Origin: an uncultured Bacteroides sp.
Lineage (GTDB): Bacteria; Bacteroidota; Bacteroidia; Bacteroidales; Bacteroidaceae
Reading direction: 5' to 3'
Assembly (NCBI RefSeq): GCF_910586915.1
Contig: NZ_CAJULN010000001.1
Coordinates: 124,001-188,000, forward strand
DNA: 64,000 nt
The translations under genes were made by a program, and so were the position numbers. Every line of letters starts with the position of its first letter. The stretch's first letter is position 1. Shown piece after piece: positions 53,688-61,719 of this stretch. The notes beneath the pieces were generated by a model. It did no database searches. It was not told the DNA's origin and saw only the letters and a program-made list of their open reading frames with translations.

Positions 53688-55565
53688 TTATTTCAGTTGA
53701 TTGATTTCTTCGTTGTAGCGTGTCTCTTCTTTGCACAAAGGCTGGTACCAGGTTTTTCTTAATACCAGTGTCGTTGCGAGAAGCAGGGCGACGGAACTCC
53801 AAAGACCTGATTGCTCGCGGACAACGAGGTACATCGGAATGATGGTGAGCGCACATTGCCACACGATGCCGACAACTACGTTGAAAGCGTCTCTCTTGAA
53901 ATTCCTGTTGGGGCGGATGTGAGGGTAGCGCGCCAGGGCTTTTTCCTCAATCGGTTTCCACCATCCCCAGGGGCGTACACGGGTGTAGAAATTGACAAGT
54001 GTCTCTTCGTCTGTGGCGGGCGCGGTATAAGTCCCGATGACGCATCCTATCAGCGATATGCCGAAGAGGACAGGGAAGAAATACAATACCCACGCATCGG
54101 GAACGGTGAATTTCATAACGATTGCCGCTATAACTCCGGCAGTCATTCCCCAGAAGTATCCTTCGCCGTTGAAGCGCCACCAATGCCATTTCAGCACGTT
54201 GGCGGCAATGTATCCGCCGAAGAGCGCGCCTACAATCCATTGGAATATTTCGTTGATGTCTTTCAGGAAGAAACCGATGACGGTGCTGATTACCACCACT
54301 GCAACCGAAATGATGTAACTGCTGCGTATTTGTGTTTTTACGCTTGCTTTGGGGTTGATGTACTTCAGGTAAATGTCGTTCACAATATATGCGGGAGCCG
54401 CATTTACGGTAGAAGCGAAGGTGGACATGAAGGCTGCCAGCAGTCCGGCCAGCAGCAGTCCGGCCAGTCCGGAAGGCACATAGCGGGTGATGAGATGGGG
54501 AAGAATCGTTTCAAAATCCGTCCGTGTAGTTTCCATTTGCGCCAGTCCGCCGTCTTCCTTGAAGAAATAAATGGCGAGCAGGGCGAATCCCATTATCATC
54601 AGGTAACGGGGAATCAGCAGGACTACCGATACGGAGCCGCTCATCATTGCCGCCTCTTTGGGCGACTTGCAGGAGAGGATTTTCTGCATATCGTAGTTGG
54701 GGGCGGGGCCTGCCATACTCATGAAGACGCCTTTGAGCAAGGCCATCATGACGAAGATGCTTATCAGGCTGTAAGGTTCGTTGGCCATCCGTTCGGTGAG
54801 CAGGCTCATCCGGCTGCTCCAGTCGATGTCGAGCGTAGGTCCGAAGAAAGGGGAATCCCAGCCGTCGGGAACAAAAGCGTGAATCATATCGGGCGCTACC
54901 ATCTGCATCGCAATGACTACGATGACGATGCCTGCCACGGTCATTATCAGAAACTGGACGACGTCTGTCCATACAATGCTCAGCATTCCGCCTAACATGA
55001 CGTAGAAAGTGGCGATTGCAGTGAAGAAGATGCCATATACATGGGGCACATATTCTGCCGGAACATCGAAAGGTATGAATGGAGATACCACTTCCCAGGG
55101 GATGAATATCTCCATGAATTTACCAATACCTATGAATCCGTAACTTAAGAAGCCGAGTACGCTCAGCAATGCGAATACTACTACGATGGTGTGTGAAAGC
55201 GTCGAGCCTTTTCCCTCTCCGAAGCGGGTTTTAATCCATTCAGCACCGGTGAGCACGTTGGACCGGCGCAGCCATACGGACAGGTAGACCATTAGGAAAA
55301 TCTGATTGAATACAGGCCAAAGCCAGGGAATCCAAAGGCTTTTGAAACCGTAGGCAAACGCCCAGTATACCATGAGCATAGTGCCCGTGATGTCGAACAT
55401 CCCGGATGCGTTGGACAAGCCCAACATATAGAAGGGCAATGATTTTCCGCCCAGGAAATAAGAGTCCATATTTTGGGCAGCCCGTTTTTTAAGAATAAGT
55501 CCGATAACAATCATTGCGATAAGATAGGCGCATATGATAAGAAGGTCGGCAGTGTGTAATTTCAT
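53688..55565 (-). CDS. Sodium:solute symporter family transporter
   Basis: A 625-residue inner-membrane protein of the SSS (SLC5-like) family with about 14 helices. Residues 26-60 hold RAAQNMDSYFLGGKSLPFYM, the family's N-terminal signature, followed by GLSNASGMFDITGTM. The C-terminal region is extended. A similar symporter gene neighbours the mannosylglucose phosphorylase of B. fragilis (known from the literature, recalled from memory), and here too the phosphorylase is the next gene upstream. It is therefore likely to import a disaccharide such as mannosylglucose or mannobiose. It is co-transcribed with the phosphoesterase/PQQ gene. Confidence 0.9.
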   Translation of the reverse strand: MKLHTADLLIICAYLIAMIVIGLILKKRAAQNMDSYFLGGKSLPFYMLGLSNASGMFDITGTMLMVYWAFAYGFKSLWIPWLWPVFNQIFLMVYLSVWLRRSNVLTGAEWIKTRFGEGKGSTLSHTIVVVFALLSVLGFLSYGFIGIGKFMEIFIPWEVVSPFIPFDVPAEYVPHVYGIFFTAIATFYVMLGGMLSIVWTDVVQFLIMTVAGIVIVVIAMQMVAPDMIHAFVPDGWDSPFFGPTLDIDWSSRMSLLTERMANEPYSLISIFVMMALLKGVFMSMAGPAPNYDMQKILSCKSPKEAAMMSGSVSVVLLIPRYLMIMGFALLAIYFFKEDGGLAQMETTRTDFETILPHLITRYVPSGLAGLLLAGLLAAFMSTFASTVNAAPAYIVNDIYLKYINPKASVKTQIRSSYIISVAVVVISTVIGFFLKDINEIFQWIVGALFGGYIAANVLKWHWWRFNGEGYFWGMTAGVIAAIVMKFTVPDAWVLYFFPVLFGISLIGCVIGTYTAPATDEETLVNFYTRVRPWGWWKPIEEKALARYPHIRPNRNFKRDAFNVVVGIVWQCALTIIPMYLVVREQSGLWSSVALLLATTLVLRKTWYQPLCKEETRYNEEINQLK

Positions 55566-55604
55566 ATGATGTCTTGATTGAATATACTTTGATGTTCTTT
55601 ATTG

Positions 55605-55650
55605 CAAAGGTAGGGGGAAAGAGGGAAGGAAACAAGTATTATTTTAACTC
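55605..55650 (-). promoter_or_regulatory. Symporter promoter with candidate operator
   Basis: On the minus strand CTTG (55633-55636), 20 nt, then TACCTTTG (55605-55612). Adjacent to the -33 box, GTATTATTTTAAC (plus strand, 55636-55648) resembles the motif found at the phosphorylase and susC promoters. Confidence 0.65.
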
Positions 55651-55692
55651 ATTCTGATACCACAATCTATATATCACAGGTTTTTCTTTCAT

Positions 55693-55722
55693 AGCCGATA
55701 AAATAGTGCCATACTATCGGCT
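55693..55722. promoter_or_regulatory. Hairpin carrying the same motif word
   Basis: AGCCGATA pairs with TATCGGCT around a 14-base loop. The left side contains GATAAAATAGTGC, which on the other strand reads GCACTATTTTATC, like the motif at 51077 and 57215. It could be a regulator dyad or chance. Confidence 0.4.
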
Positions 55723-55725
55723 GTT

Positions 55726-55874
55726 TCTCCTGTCAGATGAGCTGATTTGTAGTGCATATATCTCCTGTTTTCAGCGCATATATGTCCAACTTTCAGGAGA
55801 TATAGATGCTGCGTCCAGCGCATATATCTCCTACACGCAGCATCTATATGCGCTGTAACCTGTTGATTATTAGG
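55726..55874. repeat. Palindromic intergenic repeat, family B, copy 2
   Basis: The 415-base gap between the symporter and the phosphorylase holds a second copy of the repeat at 506-649, inverted. It contains CAGCGCATATATCTCCT, CAGGAGATATAGATGCTG and AGCATCTATATGCGCTG words. TATAGATGCTGCGT pairs with ACGCAGCATCTATA as a 14-bp perfect stem. It ends with GTAACCTGTTGATTATTAG, the complement of the copy 1 start. Confidence 0.75.
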
Positions 55875-55980
55875 CTGTATTTTCCTCGTTTGGCGGGTGG
55901 GAGACAACGGATGGTCACAAACGCAAAGTTGCCGGATGATATGGAAAAATCCGGCAACTTTATCTCTTTCGGGGCAAACG

Positions 55981-57159
55981 TTATTCTGTTACGACCCGTT
56001 TGTTGCGCTCTATGAGTTTGCAGATGTTCTCTACGGAAGCGTTCGAACGCAAGCCGTCTGCCGGTGTGTGCAGGCAATAATCTACCAGCCGGTCGATGGT
56101 GGAGGTTGCTACGTGCATACGCGTGTCCGAAGATGCATAGTAGATATATACCGTTCCGTCCTCGTCTGCAATCCATCCGTTGGAGAACAAGACGTTGGAT
56201 ACGTCGCCTATTCTTTCTTCCTCGATCGGTGCGAGAAGATATCCGCCCGGTTCGGCGATGACTTTCGTCGGTTCTTCCAAAGCCGTCATATACAGATAGA
56301 GCACATAGCGCAGCCCGGCGGCACACGCCCGCACACCGTGGGCGAGGTGCAGCCATCCTTTGGGGGTTTTGATAGGATGAGGCCCTTCGCCGTTTTTCAC
56401 CTCTTTGATGGTGTGGTAGTGGCGGCGATTGATGATGCTCTCCTCTTTTACTTCTGCGTGTGTGATGTCGTCTATCAGCGCCCACCCGATGCCACCGCCG
56501 TTTCCGGCGTCGATGAAACCGTCTTGCGGGCGGGTGTAGAGGGCGTATTTGCCGTCTACGAATTCCGGATGCAGCACCACGTTGCGCTGTTGGCTTTTTG
56601 AAATCAGGTTAGGCAGCCGTTCCCAGCTCTTCAGGTCTTTGGTGCGGACGATGCCCGCTTTGGCTACGGCAGACGAGAGGTCGCCCGGTGCGGCGTTCGG
56701 GTCGAGGCTTTCGCTACAGAAGATTCCGTAAATCCAGCCGTCCTCGTGTGCCGTCAGGCGCATATCGTAGACGTTTGTCTCTGCCGGGTCGATGTCGGGC
56801 AGTTGGATGGGATATTCCCAGAAGCGGAAATTGTCTGTACCGTTGGGACTTTCGGCAATGGCGAAGAATGATTTGCGGTCGTTGCCTTCCACACGTACTG
56901 CCATCAGGTATTTGCCGTTCCATTTGATGGCGCCTGCGTTCATGGTGGCGTTCACTCCGATGCGCTCCATCAGGTATGGGTTCGTTTCGGGGTTGAGGTC
57001 GTAACGCCACTCCAACGGAGCGTGTCCGCAGGTGAGCACCGGATGCTTGTACCGTTCACATATACCATTGCCGGAAGATACGATTTCATTCCGGCGGGTT
57101 ATCAAAGATTCGTGCGCTTCTTTCAACAGGCGCAGTTTGTTGCTATATGAGTTGTTCAT
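55981..57159 (-). CDS. 4-O-beta-D-mannosyl-D-glucose phosphorylase (GH130, subfamily 1)
   Basis: A 392-residue cytoplasmic enzyme that splits Man-beta-1,4-Glc with phosphate into mannose 1-phosphate and glucose. Family patterns are RYKHPVLTCGHAPLEWRYDL, NPYLMERIGVNATMNAGAIK, RVEGNDRKSFFAIAESPNG and VVLHPEFVDGKYALYTRP. Asp132 in VYDMRLTAHEDGW matches the general acid (Asp131) of B. fragilis mannosylglucose phosphorylase. Start 57159 is chosen since the extra nine residues upstream are not conserved. In the known pathway an epimerase and a beta-mannanase supply the substrate; neither is in this window. It has its own promoter and a symporter gene downstream. Confidence 0.93.
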   Translation of the reverse strand: MNNSYSNKLRLLKEAHESLITRRNEIVSSGNGICERYKHPVLTCGHAPLEWRYDLNPETNPYLMERIGVNATMNAGAIKWNGKYLMAVRVEGNDRKSFFAIAESPNGTDNFRFWEYPIQLPDIDPAETNVYDMRLTAHEDGWIYGIFCSESLDPNAAPGDLSSAVAKAGIVRTKDLKSWERLPNLISKSQQRNVVLHPEFVDGKYALYTRPQDGFIDAGNGGGIGWALIDDITHAEVKEESIINRRHYHTIKEVKNGEGPHPIKTPKGWLHLAHGVRACAAGLRYVLYLYMTALEEPTKVIAEPGGYLLAPIEEERIGDVSNVLFSNGWIADEDGTVYIYYASSDTRMHVATSTIDRLVDYCLHTPADGLRSNASVENICKLIERNKRVVTE

Positions 57160-57183
57160 ATTAAAAATCCGTTTCGTATGTTG

Positions 57184-57230
57184 CAAAAGTAGGGCGGAAA
57201 CAAGGGATAAACAAATACTATTTTATCCCA
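57184..57230 (-). promoter_or_regulatory. Phosphorylase promoter with candidate operator
   Basis: On the minus strand TTTG (57212-57215), 20 nt, then TACTTTTG (57184-57191). ATACTATTTTATC at 57215-57227 overlaps the -33 end. GGGATAA pairs with TTATCCC around it (57204-57230), giving an operator-like dyad. Confidence 0.68.
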
Positions 57231-57248
57231 TGTTAATATTATTTTCCC

Positions 57249-58439
57249 TTATTCGGCTTTGATAATGATGTAGGAACGAAGCGTACAGCCTTCCTGTAAG
57301 AAACTGACCCAATACCAACTATCTTCAACTTTGTCAATCCGGCAATCTGTGATGGCAAACGGTGTTTTCTTGTCTACCACTCCTTTGGTTACTTTATACA
57401 TCGTTGCATTGCTTTTGTCGCCTACTTCCAAATTGCCTGAAAACTCAACGGCGTATCCTCCGGAAGTAGCTGTCGTGCTGGATTTGGCGATAATCTGCGC
57501 TATATCCAGTTCTTCTGAATAAACCACTTGTCCTACCTTATTGGTGCCGAATGATTGATAGGCAGTCGCGCTGGTTGAAGTCTTTAGGAAGTAGTAATAA
57601 GCCTTGCTTTCCAAATAAGGTTCGTCGATGTAGTTAATCAGTATGTCTGCCGACTCTCCTTCTTGGTCGCGAATGGTGATTGTTTTGTTGAAACGATATC
57701 TTTTCAGCCCTTTGATGATTACTTCCTTTCCGTTTTCCGACATTTCATATGATAAATAGGTGGCCGAACCATTATTCTTGCATTCGTATCCGCCATTGCC
57801 ATCCAGGATTTTGATAGTCACAGGCTCATTGGTCAATAAATAATCAATGGGGGAAGTACTCTCTACAATTAGCCGTTTGACAACTTTTACCGAAAGCTCT
57901 GCTTTTTTATTCAGTCTGTCGGTTACGGTAACTTTGGTATTGCCCGGAGCTAAAGACGTTATTTGAATCATTCCTTCTTCATTGACGGTAGCTTTAACTA
58001 CCGCATTATTTTCCACATCTACTTTGTATCCTCTGTTTCCTGTGTAAATATTGATAGTCTTGTTTTCTTCGGGATACATAGTCGTACTTTCGGTAGTTAA
58101 TATCAAATCCGTCATTTGGTCTACTGTCACTTGTACGTTGGTCGACATTTTGGCCCAGTCGGTGATAGTAAGATTGGTTTTACCTGCCTTGAATGCTGTC
58201 ACCTTTATGGTGTTTCCATCGGCTATGGCAGTTGCTACCTCTTCATTTGAAGAGGTAATTTTATAATTTCCATTTCCCTGAACCAGTTGGAGCGTACCTT
58301 CTGTGGTTTCATCAAGATTGATGATTAATTCCTGTGTGTCGACTGTTAATGCAGAGTAGGAAGGGATGTCTTCATCACAACCGGAGAAGAGTCCGATAGC
58401 AAGTAGGAGTCCTGCTAAGTATAATAGATTTTTTTTCAT
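57249..58439 (-). CDS. Lipoprotein with tandem Ig-like (BIg_2-type) domains
   Basis: A 396-residue surface lipoprotein. The signal peptide ends in LFSGC with Cys21 lipidated. Three to four Ig-like repeats follow, each with a 'value changes then function maps' rhythm: VATAIADGNTIKVTAFKAGK, VVKATVNEEGMIQITSLAPG and LSYEMSENGKEVIIKGLKRY. The C-terminal ~110 residues are a distinct domain of unknown fold. It is the last gene of the susC-susD-GH30 operon (15 bases after GH30) and is likely a surface glycan-binding protein, as often found at that spot. The start at 58439 is preferred over 58448. Confidence 0.82.
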   Translation of the reverse strand: MKKNLLYLAGLLLAIGLFSGCDEDIPSYSALTVDTQELIINLDETTEGTLQLVQGNGNYKITSSNEEVATAIADGNTIKVTAFKAGKTNLTITDWAKMSTNVQVTVDQMTDLILTTESTTMYPEENKTINIYTGNRGYKVDVENNAVVKATVNEEGMIQITSLAPGNTKVTVTDRLNKKAELSVKVVKRLIVESTSPIDYLLTNEPVTIKILDGNGGYECKNNGSATYLSYEMSENGKEVIIKGLKRYRFNKTITIRDQEGESADILINYIDEPYLESKAYYYFLKTSTSATAYQSFGTNKVGQVVYSEELDIAQIIAKSSTTATSGGYAVEFSGNLEVGDKSNATMYKVTKGVVDKKTPFAITDCRIDKVEDSWYWVSFLQEGCTLRSYIIIKAE

Positions 58440-58463
58440 GATATTCATTGTTTGTTGGAATAA

Positions 58464-60026
58464 TTATTGAACTTCAATATCTTTCATCTTTCCAGTAACA
58501 GTAACTACACTGAACTTGGGAACTGTGATGGAACGTAGCCCGTTTAAAGACGGATTCACTTTTTTGCGTTGCCACTTCACGCTTTCGTTCGATGTGTATG
58601 CAATCATGTTTTGGAAAGACTTGCCTTCAATCTCGAGCAGGGCAGTGAATGATTCTTTTTCAGAAGGATTGACCAGGACAATGGTATAATTGTCGTCTTT
58701 TACATAAGCGGACATTAACAACTCTTCCGGGAACGTATCTTTTTCCGATGGGATAGCTTCAACGTCTACACGGCGACTTCCTTCGGCTATAAATTTGGTA
58801 AATTGCCCGTAAGTGTAATAGCGCGGAACCCTATAATAAGTCGTACCCGGGAGTGCTTCTTCCAGTTGGATGAGGTTTTCTCCGGTTGTGCTGCAAGGGC
58901 GTGCACCTGCCCACCAGATAAATCCGTTGACATTGCCATTGACCAGATAAGTATGGAATGTTACTGCCCATTTCATAGCTTCCGCCCATGTTTCCGTGCG
59001 ACCTTTGTCATCACTTACTTCTGTCTGCCATATGTGGAGTTCCTTTTCTACCGCTTTTTCGAAAGGAGCGATGGCATTGTCCTTGGTGCTGTATCCGTGG
59101 CCCGCAGTGATGACATCGTCGTCGGCAAGTTCCGGTTTATATTCTAAGCCGGCATTTACGTTGGTTTTTGCTGTGCTCCACCACGACCATTCTCCATAAA
59201 TGATTTTAGTATTTTGCTGCCCTCTGGAATTGAGTGTGGGGCGGAAGTTGTTGTGGCAGAAATCTGCCAGTTCTTTATTGTTCCAGCCACAGCCTGACCA
59301 GGAAGAAAAAATGTTGTCTGGTTCGTTTGATGGAGATACAGCATAGATGTCGATACCGAATTTCTTTTCGTATTCATCCATGAAATCAACGAGGTAATTG
59401 GCAAAATCGTTGTAATTCTCCGTTTTCAACTTACCTTTCGACATAGAGTTGTTTGTTTTCCATTTTGCAGGAGGACTCCACACGGAGAATACATATTTGA
59501 TATCTTTATCTCTGTGCTTTTTGCTAAGGTAGTCTACTAACCACATTTGTCCTAATTGTACTTGCTCCGCACATTCATTGCCATGATAAGGGCGCCAGTA
59601 ATTGTTCATAAAGGAGGGATCGTCAGCCGGTAATGTGAAATTACGGTTCATGCCAAATTCAATTTCTCCTGTAACGTCATCCTGATAATGAGGAAATACT
59701 TCTCCACGGAAAATATTCAGGTCCAATCCGCTCTTGCTAAACAGGTCTTCCATTACAGATTCTCTTTGCAGATTATTCCATATGCGGTGAGACCATTCGG
59801 CAAATGCGCAACCGAATCCGTCGATAACTTGATGTTGGTGTCCTTCGCCGAAGGACAATTTTATAACCGATGTTGTAGTGGGTTCTACAGAAAAGCCATC
59901 GTCTTCGTCTGTCTCTTCGATAGGGTCCGGTATGTAAACATCAGCATGACTTAAACTGCCGTCGTCACAGGAGTATCCTATGAATAAGAATAGGGATACA
60001 AATAATAATGAGTATATTTTTTTCAT
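58464..60026 (-). CDS. GH30-family glycoside hydrolase lipoprotein
   Basis: A 520-residue exported glycosidase. The signal peptide ends in IGYSC with Cys20 lipidated, then an acidic linker. The (beta/alpha)8 core opens with HQVIDGFGCAFAEW. The acid/base Glu235 is in AVSPSNEPDN and the nucleophile Glu336 in IWQTEVSDD. GFIWWAGARPC lies on the barrel and a small beta-domain ends the protein. GH30 members cut beta-1,6-glucan, glucuronoxylan, or act as beta-glucosidase or beta-xylosidase; I cannot assign the subfamily. It lies 31 bases after susD in a polysaccharide-use operon. Confidence 0.92.
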   Translation of the reverse strand: MKKIYSLLFVSLFLFIGYSCDDGSLSHADVYIPDPIEETDEDDGFSVEPTTTSVIKLSFGEGHQHQVIDGFGCAFAEWSHRIWNNLQRESVMEDLFSKSGLDLNIFRGEVFPHYQDDVTGEIEFGMNRNFTLPADDPSFMNNYWRPYHGNECAEQVQLGQMWLVDYLSKKHRDKDIKYVFSVWSPPAKWKTNNSMSKGKLKTENYNDFANYLVDFMDEYEKKFGIDIYAVSPSNEPDNIFSSWSGCGWNNKELADFCHNNFRPTLNSRGQQNTKIIYGEWSWWSTAKTNVNAGLEYKPELADDDVITAGHGYSTKDNAIAPFEKAVEKELHIWQTEVSDDKGRTETWAEAMKWAVTFHTYLVNGNVNGFIWWAGARPCSTTGENLIQLEEALPGTTYYRVPRYYTYGQFTKFIAEGSRRVDVEAIPSEKDTFPEELLMSAYVKDDNYTIVLVNPSEKESFTALLEIEGKSFQNMIAYTSNESVKWQRKKVNPSLNGLRSITVPKFSVVTVTGKMKDIEVQ

Positions 60027-60057
60027 ATGTTTCTATTATAAGAGTGTATTTAAAATA

Positions 60058-61692
60058 TTATTTCCATAAATCGGTTTGTTTCATGGCACTGTTATTATTC
60101 AGTTCGCCTGTGGGAATCGGATAATATCTGTGTTTCTCCTGAAAATTATCTGCTCCCTGTTTGGCATTCGCCTTAAAGATTTCCTTAATCTTATCCGAGG
60201 TGTACCAGCGCTTCAGGTCCTCAAAGCGATGTCCTTCGCCGAAAAATTCCAAGAGACATTGATGTTCTATTTGATCCATCAATTGGTCTTGAGTAAAAGT
60301 CTTTTCTGCCAGTCCGGCTCTTTGGCGAATCAGTTTTAAAGCAAAGTTGGCACCTGTCGTATCATTTGTTTTGGTGCAAGCCTCAGCATACATTAATAAT
60401 ACTTCTGCAAAACGCATGACACGTATGTTGTTTGCTTTCCCTTCTTTGTTTCCCATATTATCCGCAGCAGCGTCATTCACATAATAAGCAGTATATTTTT
60501 TCAGAAGGAACATTCCGTCTCCCATACTGAAAGAGGGAGTACTACTGTCTGCCATTTTGCCGGCATTACCATCCCATAAATCTTTCATAGAATGATTTTG
60601 TCCATACCATTTTTCGTTCTTAATCACATCGTTGAGGGCTTCGGGGTTGAAAAACAGGCTGGCATACATACGTTTGTCATACTTAGTGTCGGAACCGGCG
60701 GGCCGTTCTTCTGAGATGAAAGCACCAACTGCAAAAGCAGAAGGCATCAGTTTTGCCCAACCTCCGGCAACAACCGGACCGATGAATTGCGGTATTGAGC
60801 TACCTAAATTTATTCCGCTTTCATTCCCCCATGTCAAGTCGCCGTCACTGCTGTACTGCAATTCAAATACCGATTCTTCATTGTTTTCTTTTGCTGTGGT
60901 AAAATTCTCGGCAAAGTTCTCCATTAGATTATAACGTCCTGGATAATAAGGAGCTTTTAACAAAAGGTCTAATTGTTCTTTGGCTTCTGTATATTTATGT
61001 TGAGCCATATATACTTTTGCCAGTAGAGCGATTGCAGCTCCTTTTTCAATACGCCCTTTTTCATTGCCACTGCGAGTGACAGGCAAATTGCAATTAATGG
61101 CCTCCTTCAAATCGTTCTCAACTTGCTGCCATAACGATGCTTCACTGGCAGCAGGTTTGTTTGCCTCATCTTCGTTGGAAGGAATAATGCGTAGGGGCAC
61201 TTCTTTATAATTGCTGACCAATAAGAAGTATTGGTACCCTCTTAGAAAGAGTGCTTCTCCTTTAATCATGGAACGATCTTCTTCGGTGATTCCGGATGCA
61301 GGAATTTCATTGATATACCGCAATACGATGTTAGCTCTTTGTACACCAGCAAAGAGTGCTCCGTAAGGGTCGTTACCGGTTGTTGGTGAGTTCTCAAAAT
61401 TGGCGATGGCCCACATTCCGGGTTCTTCATTAGGAATTGTATAAATATCGTCTCCACGGCCATTCAGATTCAGCCAACCGTCGAATGCTCCGTAATAACC
61501 ATACATCTGATATTTAATAGGAGAATATGCTGCTGCCAAAGCGCTTTCGGCATCAGCTTTATCTTTCCAGAAATCTTCTCCGGTGAAATGGTTAGGATCT
61601 TTCAAATCCAAGAATCTGGACTCGTTGCATGAAGTAAGTGTGCCTGTAAGGAGAACAGTTGCACATATATATGATAACCAATTTTTCTTCAT
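60058..61692 (-). CDS. SusD/RagB-family outer-membrane lipoprotein
   Basis: A 544-residue glycan-binding lipoprotein. The signal peptide ends in LTSC with Cys22 lipidated, followed by RFLDLKDPNHFTGEDFW. Helical TPR-like segments (GEALFLRGYQYFLLVSNY, VLLMYAEACTKTND) and the C-terminal RQRAGL and LLEFFGEGHRFEDLKRWY are family marks. It is 27 bases after susC and followed by the GH30 gene. Confidence 0.95.
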   Translation of the reverse strand: MKKNWLSYICATVLLTGTLTSCNESRFLDLKDPNHFTGEDFWKDKADAESALAAAYSPIKYQMYGYYGAFDGWLNLNGRGDDIYTIPNEEPGMWAIANFENSPTTGNDPYGALFAGVQRANIVLRYINEIPASGITEEDRSMIKGEALFLRGYQYFLLVSNYKEVPLRIIPSNEDEANKPAASEASLWQQVENDLKEAINCNLPVTRSGNEKGRIEKGAAIALLAKVYMAQHKYTEAKEQLDLLLKAPYYPGRYNLMENFAENFTTAKENNEESVFELQYSSDGDLTWGNESGINLGSSIPQFIGPVVAGGWAKLMPSAFAVGAFISEERPAGSDTKYDKRMYASLFFNPEALNDVIKNEKWYGQNHSMKDLWDGNAGKMADSSTPSFSMGDGMFLLKKYTAYYVNDAAADNMGNKEGKANNIRVMRFAEVLLMYAEACTKTNDTTGANFALKLIRQRAGLAEKTFTQDQLMDQIEHQCLLEFFGEGHRFEDLKRWYTSDKIKEIFKANAKQGADNFQEKHRYYPIPTGELNNNSAMKQTDLWK

Positions 61693-61719
61693 AATTATTT
61701 AATTATACATTATCAGTTT

